This document shows, in pieces, positions 34,355-41,820 of a stretch of DNA of 64,000 bases (positions are counted from its first letter, which is position 1; each line of letters opens with the position of its first letter). A program made the translations under genes and the position numbers. The stretch lies in NCBI GenBank assembly GCA_002383485.1, contig DFYY01000005.1, forward strand, positions 18,534 to 82,533, given 5' to 3'. Under the pieces are notes generated by a model. That model worked only from the letters and a program-made list of their open reading frames with translations. It was not told the origin of the DNA and ran no database searches. Origin of the DNA: Bacteroidales bacterium UBA4070. GTDB taxonomy: Bacteria; Bacteroidota; Bacteroidia; Bacteroidales; VadinHA17.

Positions 34355-35266
34355 ATGAACCTGACCTATATTGATCTGCTTGTCAGCGCGGTCCTTGCCA
34401 CCATCATGTTTGGTGTTGGGCTTTCAATTAACTTCGACGATCTTAAGCGGATATACCGTTCACCAAAGGCTTTTATTCTCGGGCTGGTTTCTCAGATGAT
34501 ACTGTTGCCCCTTATTGTCTTCCTCATAATAGGATTCACTGACCTTCCTCCGACAATAAAAGTTGGCTTTATAATCCTGGCCGCCTGTCCCGGAGGCACA
34601 ACCTCGGGATTTGTCACGGTTCTGTTCAGGGGTAATGTGGCTCTCTCGGTTTCACTGATAGCTATCAACAGCCTGCTCACCCTGGCTACAATCCCTCTTC
34701 TTGTCAACCTGGCGCTTACGGTATTCACGGGCAGGCACTCAGCCTTTGAGCTGCCCTTGGTGGCCTCATTCCTTCAGATATTTTTCATAACGCTTCTGCC
34801 TGCTATCAGCGGAGTGCTGCTGAGATATTTCCGCAGTAAGCTCGCTGACAGGATCCAAAAGCCTGTGCGCACTGTGATGATCATTCTGTTTGCCGGGGTT
34901 TACATGATTATTGCCTTTGCAAAGGAGTCAAGCGGCGGATCAGGGATCACCATTGCTGAACTGTGGAGTATCCTTCCCTATGCTGTCCTGATCAACCTGG
35001 CCGGTTTTGCTGTTGGTATGGCAATGGGGTTAATGGGTAAAACCGGTCTCAGGACCTCCTGGACCATCGGGGTTGAGGTGGCTCTGCAGAATACTACCCT
35101 TGCATTATTGGTTGGCGGCACCCTGATACAGAGCAACGAGATGGTCAAGCCGGCACTGGTCTATGCTCTCTTCTCGTTCTGGACCGCACTGATCTATGGA
35201 ATAGTGGTCAAGAAAGTGGACAGATCTACCCTGTTAGGAGAGTTCAGGGAGATAAGAAACAAATAA
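34355..35266 (+). CDS. BASS-family (bile acid:sodium symporter-like) transporter
   Basis: 303 residues with about nine or ten hydrophobic segments. ATIMFGVGLSINFDDLKRIYRSPKA (in parts: MFGVGLSINFDD, RSPKAFILG) is the usual start, LAACPGGTTSGFVTVLFRGNVALS the conserved crossover motif, and GVEVALQNTTLALLVGG the second one. Members move organic anions with sodium. The substrate cannot be inferred. It stands alone on the plus strand, 124 bases after the serpin stop, and converges on the TonB receptor gene. Confidence 0.9.
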   Translation: MNLTYIDLLVSAVLATIMFGVGLSINFDDLKRIYRSPKAFILGLVSQMILLPLIVFLIIGFTDLPPTIKVGFIILAACPGGTTSGFVTVLFRGNVALSVSLIAINSLLTLATIPLLVNLALTVFTGRHSAFELPLVASFLQIFFITLLPAISGVLLRYFRSKLADRIQKPVRTVMIILFAGVYMIIAFAKESSGGSGITIAELWSILPYAVLINLAGFAVGMAMGLMGKTGLRTSWTIGVEVALQNTTLALLVGGTLIQSNEMVKPALVYALFSFWTALIYGIVVKKVDRSTLLGEFREIRNK

Positions 35267-35311
35267 ACAATGGCAAACGTAATAGCACTGTTGCATGTTG
35301 TTCCTGTTGAT

Positions 35312-37801
35312 TCACCATCCTTTCCGCTTGTGCTTTCTTTTCCCTCCGGAAGCATTCTCTTTACCTGAAGACAGGACAGATTGTTCAACCCGTGCAGTGG
35401 ACGACTTCCGTTTTACCGAAGTGTTACGGTCACTTATCCGATTACCGATCCTGATTCCTGCGTAGACCATCCCGGGTGAAATCGGACCGTATATATAAGA
35501 GGGGTCACGGTTGATTCCCGAATCAAAATCCGACTGGTATGAGTTGAATATATTTTTCAGACCGGTGATCAGTTGCAGCGTGCTTCCATTAAGTCTTATA
35601 TCATAGCTGATTTTGACTCCCAGGTCGAAGAAGGTATCCGAGGTACGCAGTTCACCGCTTACCGGGTCTGTTGCCGGGCCGAAATATGGGATAAGCATCT
35701 TTCCTGTATATGAGCCTGTGGAGGTGAGGCAGAGATTATCCGTTAAATCAAGGTCAACGGCAAAATAACCGTATGATGCGGGAGAGCGGAAGAACCTCGT
35801 CTCACCGAATTCCTGCGGTTTCTCATAGGCTGATGACTGCAGTGTCATACCGGAGCTGACCTCAAGGTGTGTCAGAGGCTTTATCTTCAATTCAATATTT
35901 ATTCCCTTAACCGTTGCGCCATCTGTGGCGTTTCGCCTGGTATAGATTACCGTTCCCTCATTGTCTGGCACCCCTATATCATTCACGAAAGGATCTTTCA
36001 GCCGGGTATAGAACCCCTCAACCAGGAGCCCGGTCCGCACTGATCCTATCAGACTGTTCATGTCAATTGATGCCATGAAGGTGTGACTTGTCTCTTCCTT
36101 CAGGTCCGGATAATTTTTGTTTATCACCTGCCTTGACCCGGAGGTCTCTATATGCAGGTCCTCATCAAAAATCTGAGGGGCCCGGAACCCTTTCGAATAG
36201 CTGAGTCGCCCTTGCAGGGCGGGGGTTATCTCATACCTAAGGCTGACACGCGGGCTGAATACATGCCCCGGCCGGGTGCCCTCTTCACTTTCAAGATCCC
36301 GGATGTTATAGTTGTCATATCTCCCGCCCAATACCAGTGATGCCTTCCCGATGATTGCCTCATATTGCATGAAAAGAGCCTTTGTGAAACTCAGCTGATT
36401 GGTTATGACTGTGTTCTCAGTATGAGGAAGATAGGTAATCGTATCGTCGTTAATCACGATACCGGAAAAATCCGGATAGCCGAGTTTTTTATCGTTTAGC
36501 CGGCCGCCTGTCAGTTCTGCCCCCGCAATGAGCGAAGAGCCGGCAAACCTTGCCTTGTATTGAATTCCTGCATTATAGGTAAGGTCTGTTGTTGCTCCGT
36601 AACTGTCGAGTGAACGGTTGGCTCCATAATAAGAGTCTCTGTTGAGATACTGCGTTGATCCGTAGACAGAGAGAAGGTCAAACTCCCTGAAGTACCTCTC
36701 GAAGGTAAGCGCACCGGTCTTGATGTCGTGCTCCACAGCCTCGGCGAGATCACGCTCATGGAGAGGATAGTCCTGCCTGTTCCCCCCGTTCCGCTTCTCG
36801 ACAATATTAAAGAGGTCTGCGGTAAGTCTGCTTCTCGAGCCGAACCTGTGAGTGAACTGTGCACCGGCCGTGGTATTTGACATGGGTGAAATCTCCGAAA
36901 AATCGTCATTGTTGGCATCGTACAGACCTCTGTCGCGCACGAATCCGAAGATGGCAAAGCCTGTCTTGGAATCGCTGCTGACATATGAGCTGTTGAAGCT
37001 TGCAGAGTAGTCACCTGCAGGGTCGTTCCCGGTGCTTTTTCCTATCCCGGTAAGCCCGCCGTTGATCCCCAGTTCATATGAACTTGCAGATGGCTCTTTA
37101 AGGATAATGTTTATGGTACCGGCAATTGCGTTACTGCCAAACAGGGCTGATCCACCGCCTCTGACCACTTCAACCCGCTCAATCATGTTGGCAGGAAGAA
37201 GTTCCAGCCCATAGACGCCTGCCAGCCCGCTGAAGATTGGGCGGCTGTTGATGAGGATCTGCGAATATGGCCCTTCCATGCCGTTCATTCGTACCTGCGT
37301 GAATCCGCAATTCTGACAGTTATTCTCTATCCTCAGACCGGGAGAGAAGTTAAGTACCTCGCTCAGTGTGACGCTGTTAGTAGAGACCATCATCCTGGGA
37401 GATATTGTATTGACTATAACCGGAGCATCTGTCCGTTTCTGCTCGCTGCGGTCAACCGAGACAACAATCTCTGACAGGTTCAGGAGATCCTCCTCCAGAT
37501 CGAATTTCAGTTCAACGGTCTGGTTCTCTGACAGCACGACGATCTTTTCAGCAGGCTTGTAGCCAACGCAGCTGGCTGTGACAGTTTTCTCCCCTGGAGG
37601 CAGGTTGGTAAGCTGAAAATGACCGGTTTCATCAGTGAATGTTCCTATTGCAGTCCCTTTGACGGCAATTGTTGCATATTGCAGATGCTCCCCTCCTGAG
37701 GTTACATGCCCGACGATGTTTGCATCTGTCTTTTGCTTCTGGGCTGACAGGGAGGGAAATAACAATAATAGAATGAGTGAAATATAAATACGGTACATCA
37801 T
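35312..37801 (-). CDS. TonB-dependent receptor with carboxypeptidase-like N-domain
   Basis: 829 residues. Signal peptide to about 20, then a CarboxypepD_reg-like domain (VGHVTSGGEHLQYATIAVKGT in parts, FTDETGHFQLTNLPPG), the plug (LSEVLNFSPGLRIEN, VRMNGMEGPYSQILINSRPI, MIERVEVVRGGGSALFGSNAIAG) and a 22-strand barrel. It lacks a SusD partner, which points to a small ligand (metal, haem, cobamide or siderophore) rather than an oligosaccharide. The barrel normally ends in an aromatic strand (GMVYAGIRIGNRI); here about 45 extra residues follow, rich in Lys/Arg/Ser and ending HKRKGW, which is odd. A His-rich membrane protein gene lies 52 bases upstream. Confidence 0.93.
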   Translation of the reverse strand: MMYRIYISLILLLLFPSLSAQKQKTDANIVGHVTSGGEHLQYATIAVKGTAIGTFTDETGHFQLTNLPPGEKTVTASCVGYKPAEKIVVLSENQTVELKFDLEEDLLNLSEIVVSVDRSEQKRTDAPVIVNTISPRMMVSTNSVTLSEVLNFSPGLRIENNCQNCGFTQVRMNGMEGPYSQILINSRPIFSGLAGVYGLELLPANMIERVEVVRGGGSALFGSNAIAGTINIILKEPSASSYELGINGGLTGIGKSTGNDPAGDYSASFNSSYVSSDSKTGFAIFGFVRDRGLYDANNDDFSEISPMSNTTAGAQFTHRFGSRSRLTADLFNIVEKRNGGNRQDYPLHERDLAEAVEHDIKTGALTFERYFREFDLLSVYGSTQYLNRDSYYGANRSLDSYGATTDLTYNAGIQYKARFAGSSLIAGAELTGGRLNDKKLGYPDFSGIVINDDTITYLPHTENTVITNQLSFTKALFMQYEAIIGKASLVLGGRYDNYNIRDLESEEGTRPGHVFSPRVSLRYEITPALQGRLSYSKGFRAPQIFDEDLHIETSGSRQVINKNYPDLKEETSHTFMASIDMNSLIGSVRTGLLVEGFYTRLKDPFVNDIGVPDNEGTVIYTRRNATDGATVKGINIELKIKPLTHLEVSSGMTLQSSAYEKPQEFGETRFFRSPASYGYFAVDLDLTDNLCLTSTGSYTGKMLIPYFGPATDPVSGELRTSDTFFDLGVKISYDIRLNGSTLQLITGLKNIFNSYQSDFDSGINRDPSYIYGPISPGMVYAGIRIGNRISDRNTSVKRKSSTARVEQSVLSSGKENASGGKRKHKRKGW

Positions 37802-37853
37802 TGATTGATTAGTAAAATGAAAACAAAATGTATTGAAATTCAGATGTTTGTTT

Positions 37854-38216
37854 TCAAATTACCGGAGGTCCGCGGCCTTGATTGGTCGAAAGATCGGGAA
37901 GTGTATATGAGTTGAAATAAGTGACATAAATGGTTGCCTCAGGTGGATCAGGGCATTCATTACCGGTTGATTCTGAAGGCATAACCGACTGTTCCGCCAT
38001 TCCCATGAACGCAAGAACAGCCTGGGTGTGATGGTGGGATTTGACAGGAAGCTTATCGCCGTTCTTGTTGTAGGGGTGTGAGTGGGTAATAATATTGCCG
38101 TAGCTGTCAAGGTGGGTGTGGATGAAAAAAACCTTGTTCCCGATTATGAAGGACATAACAAGCAACATCAGCAGAACAGCTGGTTTCTTACTTAATATGT
38201 TCGCCCGTAATGCCAT
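37854..38216 (-). CDS. His-rich single-pass membrane protein
   Basis: 120 residues from ATG 38216 (a TTG three codons upstream is less likely). One hydrophobic helix (about 11-30, PAVLLMLLVMSFIIG) is followed by a periplasmic part with clustered histidines: FFIHTHLDSYGNIITHSHPY and KSHHHTQAV. Small Bacteroidota proteins with the pattern HTH...G..I.HSHP are commonly encoded beside TonB receptors and may bind a metal; I do not recall a proven function. It lies directly upstream of the TonB receptor gene on the same strand. A TAnnTTTG element (38230-38223) overlaps its start region, so the message may be nearly leaderless. Confidence 0.7.
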   Translation of the reverse strand: MALRANILSKKPAVLLMLLVMSFIIGNKVFFIHTHLDSYGNIITHSHPYNKNGDKLPVKSHHHTQAVLAFMGMAEQSVMPSESTGNECPDPPEATIYVTYFNSYTLPDLSTNQGRGPPVI

Positions 38217-38222
38217 AATGCG

Positions 38223-38230
38223 CAAAAGTA
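38223..38230 (-). promoter_or_regulatory. -7 element before the His-rich gene
   Basis: TACTTTTG (38230-38223) matches TAnnTTTG. The surrounding 10-mer ATTACTTTTG recurs before the nucleoside-hydrolase/FmdE gene at 40128-40119. No -33 element at correct spacing. Confidence 0.35.
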
Positions 38231-38326
38231 ATCAATAAATGCAAACGCAGGTTGCTTTCAAAAAGTGTTCCTGATACAGTTTTTGGGTCTGCTGGCAGGA
38301 ATTAAGATGTTGCTGCTAATCAATAA

Positions 38327-38757
38327 CTATTTCATCACAAAACAGCCAGGCCCTGTTTCCTGTACCGGGGTCCAGACCACCTCGGAGAGTGCAGTCAGTC
38401 GCGGCAGGATCATATATTCAGCAGTCCGCGGAATGACTCCGGCTCAGTGGCGGGATCGCCCTGGTAAACATTGAAATAACAGTGTGACACGGGAGCCATG
38501 ACTGCCTTATGGCCAGAGCGTGCAGCGGCCACTCCGCCATGCGCCTGCCTCTGTCAGTTTCGGGTATTTCTTTATCTCGATGCGCCATCCCTGGTCATCT
38601 ACGAGGTGCCAGTGGAAGACATTGAGTTTGTGCATTGCCAGGATGTCAATATACCGTTTCACGAACTCCACATCGAAGAAGTGCCTGCTGACATCGAGGT
38701 GCATGCCGCCAGGATCAGCACAGCGGCAAGAGCAGTGAAGAGAGAACGAGGATACAT
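38327..38757 (-). pseudogene. GH20 beta-hexosaminidase remnant, three blocks joined by deletions
   Basis: About 430 bases retain four pieces of a GH20 lipoprotein in correct order. A lipoprotein signal starts at ATG 38757 (MYPRSLFTALAAVLILAAC). At 38704 the frame shifts into the start of the catalytic barrel (MHLDVSRHFFDVEF, MHKLNVFHWHLVDDQGWRIE, GAWR), which stops at 38507. At 38499, back in the first frame, a late-barrel block appears (VMAPVSHCYFNVYQGDPATEP), ending at 38410. At 38413 another shift gives YMILPRLTALSEVVW to a stop at 38327. In full-length GH20 these are separated by 100 or more residues including the catalytic Asp-Glu. The gene is dead by repeated internal deletion. Confidence 0.85.
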
Positions 38758-38765
38758 TTTACAGT

Positions 38766-40103
38766 CTATTTAATTACTTCAATATCAAATATTTCATGTC
38801 TGTCAAACTGCAGCCAGTACTTGATCGAGTTCTGTCTTACAAGTTCCCAGTAAATATCACTGTCAAGGCCATGGACAAAATTGATCTCTCTGAGTTCACC
38901 CGACACTCTGTCTGCCAGGTCCTTCTTCAGCGTGATCCGGATGGTGATATCTCTGTGGGTGAAGTCGGCCGCTGCGAAGAACGGTTTTTCAGTACTGACT
39001 GTCAGAAGTCCGTGACCCGGGGTGGCGCCTGTGCTCACCTGGATGCCGTCGTTCATGCAGCTCAGAGGGGGAGTGGCTCCGGCATGGGTGGTCACAGTCA
39101 TCTCGTCAACACCTGTGCAGAAATACTCCCTGGCCCTGATGCCCATCTTCACGCCAATAATGGCGAATACCCCCAGGTGGCGGTGGAGCTCATTGGCTAT
39201 CACTCCGGAAGTCCATTCATCCTCTCCGTATTTGTTCCGGATATCAGTTACGAACGGCTGTATGTCAATCATGTAGAACGAGGTATCAACCGGCATGGTC
39301 TGTATCACCTGCATGCGTTCCACTGTCTCACCTTTCAGGAGTTTGACGGCAGCATCTCTCATTACGGCGATATCTTTGGGAACGAAGTAGTTATCGTCAT
39401 CATCCCTGCCGGCTTCGCCGAACAGGTCCGGGAAATGAAGCAGAAGCGGCACCATCTCATCGAATGCGGTATAGACGAAGTTGTGTGATGGCATTGAATT
39501 AATCAGTTGCCTGACCCTGACGGCATAGGGAGTATGAATGTCGCTGATGCTTTTTAAGAGTTCTTCATTCCAGAAGCCTGTACCGCCTCCGCCGGTAACC
39601 GTAACGGGCAGAGAGCCGGCAAGCACCTGATCTGCCGCGGCAGGGTCACTTCTGTAGTTCAGTCCCTCCTTGCCCGGCAGTCCGCTGTTGCTCCAGAAAA
39701 TATGACTTATCTGTGTTTTGAACAAAGGGGCTTTTTCAATTGCAGCTGCGGCAGTCTGAAGGGAGCCAAGAGCGATGAACTTTACCTGAGTGATCTCAGA
39801 ACCAAGCATCTTTTCAATGAGTTCAACAGCTTCACCGGGTCCTGCCACGGGAAGACCCTCGTGATGCAGCGCATCAGCCATATTTCTGATATTGTCATAA
39901 GCTGCCGGGGCTTTGTGAAATCCGTCCGATACAGTGATAGCCAGAATCCTTACATCCGGCGAGGCCATCATCATGCAGATTGCCTTCAGGTCGTCTATCC
40001 CGCCGTCGCTGTCAATGATGACGTAGTGTCTCGGTTTCCAGGGATGGGCTCCAAGGGGGATGATAGCCAGCAGTATGAGTATAGTCAGTATTATTCTCTT
40101 CAT
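38766..40103 (-). CDS. Nucleoside-hydrolase-like protein fused to FmdE-like domain
   Basis: 445 residues. ATG 40103 gives a signal peptide (MKRIILTILILLAIIPLGAH), so this is a periplasmic protein. Residues about 27-290 resemble inosine/uridine-type nucleoside hydrolases: IIDSDGGIDDLKAI parallels the calcium-binding DTDPGIDDA, and ITQVKFIALGSLQTAAAAI, WSNSGLPGKEG and VTVTGGGG follow in the expected order, but the match is weak. Residues about 300-415 resemble FmdE (formylmethanofuran dehydrogenase subunit E): HRHLGVFAIIG, LSCMNDGIQVSTGATPGHGLL. FmdE domains carry a metal site and are not linked with methanogenesis outside archaea. Located upstream of a TonB receptor region. The fusion's function is unknown. 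Confidence 0.7.
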   Translation of the reverse strand: MKRIILTILILLAIIPLGAHPWKPRHYVIIDSDGGIDDLKAICMMMASPDVRILAITVSDGFHKAPAAYDNIRNMADALHHEGLPVAGPGEAVELIEKMLGSEITQVKFIALGSLQTAAAAIEKAPLFKTQISHIFWSNSGLPGKEGLNYRSDPAAADQVLAGSLPVTVTGGGGTGFWNEELLKSISDIHTPYAVRVRQLINSMPSHNFVYTAFDEMVPLLLHFPDLFGEAGRDDDDNYFVPKDIAVMRDAAVKLLKGETVERMQVIQTMPVDTSFYMIDIQPFVTDIRNKYGEDEWTSGVIANELHRHLGVFAIIGVKMGIRAREYFCTGVDEMTVTTHAGATPPLSCMNDGIQVSTGATPGHGLLTVSTEKPFFAAADFTHRDITIRITLKKDLADRVSGELREINFVHGLDSDIYWELVRQNSIKYWLQFDRHEIFDIEVIK

Positions 40104-40118
40104 CAGGTTGCTTTTTGT

Positions 40119-40126
40119 CAAAAGTA
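40119..40126 (-). promoter_or_regulatory. -7 element before the nucleoside-hydrolase/FmdE gene
   Basis: TACTTTTG (40126-40119), a perfect TAnnTTTG, 15 bases upstream of ATG 40103. It sits in the 10-mer ATTACTTTTG shared with the His-rich gene upstream region. No -33 element was found. Confidence 0.4.
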
Positions 40127-40235
40127 ATAATTTAAGGCTTAAAAAGCGTAAACGAGCCCCGGATGCCATAACAAGGCATCATGCGGTGGTACGCGTTACC
40201 TTTTTTATTATATTGACAGCCCTAAATTCTATTCA

Positions 40236-41690
40236 GTGAACAGGAGGAGCTGGTTATTGATTTTTGCCGGACTGATCATCGGGGTATTGATTTTTACCGG
40301 ATTTGGGAAAGCTGTTGAGGCCACATCAACGAACGATTTCTGTGCCCGGTGTCATGTGCATCCTCAGGCAACAGCCAGCTGGAAGCAGGGAGTGCATTAT
40401 GCCACTCAGTCGGGTTATCATGTCTCCTGTGCCGAATGCCATCTGCCACCGAAGGGAGAGGGTTATATCATTGAGAAGGCAAAGACCGGGATGCGCGATC
40501 TATGGAGTCACTGGACTAAGGACTCCACGGAGTTCGACTGGGATGCAACTTCAACCCTGGAGCGGGCTTCAAAACACGTATACAATTCCAGTTGCCTAAA
40601 GTGTCATGAGAATCTTTTCCCGGCGAAGCTGACCCGGGAGGGATCGGAAGCACATCTGTACTACAAGCAGATGACCGAAAAGGGAGAGGATCTGCATTGC
40701 ATCAGCTGTCACCTCAACTCCGGGCACTATATTGAGGGTTATCTCCACGGAAGCAACACGGGATTCGCAGCGTCGGCAACCCGTTCAGACACCCTGTTCG
40801 AATCGCCGGTCACAGTCATCGCGTTCGAAAACTTCACCGAGCAGATCCCCGGATCGGGGGTATCGTTCCGGATGATCGCTGTGCCGGGAGGGGAGTTCAC
40901 AATGGGCAGTCCTGATGATGAACCGCTTCGCGAAAGTGACGAGATGCAGAAGACAGTGAAGGTCGACAGTTTCTTCATTGCCGAGGTAGAGGTGACATGG
41001 GATGAGTACATGGAGTTTTACAGGCAGACGGCATCGGAGGGAAGGACAACGGACACGGAAGGTGCCAGGGCGAAGGATGCCGGTGTGGATGCCATCAGCG
41101 GAGCCACTCCTCCGTACGGCAAGCCTGACCAGAACTGGGGGATGGGGCAGAGACCCGCCATCTCGATGAGCTGGCACGCTGCTGAAACCTACTGCAAGTG
41201 GCTCTCGAAAGTCACCGGGGAAAATTACCGGCTTCCCACGGAGGCGGAATGGGAATACGCATGCCGGGCAGGCACAATAACACCCTATTTCTTTGCCGGT
41301 GACCCTGGAAAGTTTGAGAAGAAGGGGCTCTTCGGAGGCAAGCAGGATACAGCGGTGATAGGCAGGTATGTGATCTACCGTGGCAACAGCCCGTCGAAAA
41401 CGCAGGAACCATCGGCGGTGAAGGCCAATCCGTGGGGTTTGAAGAATATGAGTGGCAATGTTGCCGAGTTTTGTTCAGATATTTATGAGGGAACCGGAGA
41501 GCATGTCATCAGGGGAGGGTCATTCCGTGACGGCGCCGCCGGTGTCCGCAGCGCCTCCCGTGACCATACCCGGACAGATGAATGGCTGAAGACCGATCCG
41601 CAGATGCCGAAGAGCATCTGGTGGTACTCTGATTGTTTTCATGTTGGATTCCGGGTAGTCATGGATCAGACAGTGGTGCTGGCAGATTGA
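40236..41690 (+). CDS. NapC/NirT-type tetrahaem cytochrome fused to a sulfatase-modifying-factor domain
   Basis: 484 residues, start GTG 40236. An N-terminal membrane helix (about 6-27) is followed by four CXXCH motifs at 36-40 (CARCH), 65-69 (CAECH), 120-124 (CLKCH) and 155-159 (CISCH), the layout of NapC/NirT/NrfH quinol dehydrogenases. From about residue 210 a complete formylglycine-generating-enzyme-type domain begins: MIAVPGGEFTMGSPDDEP, EVEVTWDEYMEFYRQ, YRLPTEAEWEYACRAG, GLKNMSGNVAEFC, IRGGSFRDGAAGVRSASRD, VGFRVV. The paired catalytic cysteines of true FGE are not seen, so it is probably a structural or protein-binding relative (GldK/PvdO-like). It would face the periplasm. No nitrite reductase partner is adjacent. 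Confidence 0.9.
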   Translation: MNRRSWLLIFAGLIIGVLIFTGFGKAVEATSTNDFCARCHVHPQATASWKQGVHYATQSGYHVSCAECHLPPKGEGYIIEKAKTGMRDLWSHWTKDSTEFDWDATSTLERASKHVYNSSCLKCHENLFPAKLTREGSEAHLYYKQMTEKGEDLHCISCHLNSGHYIEGYLHGSNTGFAASATRSDTLFESPVTVIAFENFTEQIPGSGVSFRMIAVPGGEFTMGSPDDEPLRESDEMQKTVKVDSFFIAEVEVTWDEYMEFYRQTASEGRTTDTEGARAKDAGVDAISGATPPYGKPDQNWGMGQRPAISMSWHAAETYCKWLSKVTGENYRLPTEAEWEYACRAGTITPYFFAGDPGKFEKKGLFGGKQDTAVIGRYVIYRGNSPSKTQEPSAVKANPWGLKNMSGNVAEFCSDIYEGTGEHVIRGGSFRDGAAGVRSASRDHTRTDEWLKTDPQMPKSIWWYSDCFHVGFRVVMDQTVVLAD

Positions 41691-41692
41691 AA

Positions 41693-41776
41693 TACGCAAA
41701 TCGCACCTCGCATATCCCAGGACCTTCAGACTTCATACCTTCAGACTTCATACCTTCATGCCTTCAGACTTCAGAC
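41693..41776. repeat. Short-period intergenic repeats (15-bp unit CCTTCAGACTTCATA)
   Basis: CCTTCAGACTTCATA occurs at 41723-41737 and 41738-41752, followed by a partial unit (41753-41760) and a variant unit (41761-41775). The phase is 7-8 bases (ACCTT/GACTT). Upstream AAATACG/CAAATCG/CACCTCG also shows a seven-base rhythm. It fills most of the gap between two plus-strand genes. Confidence 0.7.
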
Positions 41777-41792
41777 GTAAACCATAAAATAC

Positions 41793-41800
41793 TATCTTTG
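41793..41800 (+). promoter_or_regulatory. -7 element (TATCTTTG) before the Gfo/Idh gene
   Basis: A perfect TAnnTTTG 20 bases upstream of ATG 41821; the start site would be near 41807. No TTG lies at the -33 position, where the short repeats end. Confidence 0.5.
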
Positions 41801-41820
41801 AAAATCCAACCGTAATCATC

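Noticed and set aside
37824..37832. TACATTTTG as -7 box of the TonB receptor gene.
   Set aside because: It has an extra base between TA and TTTG; the receptor may simply be transcribed with the His-rich gene.
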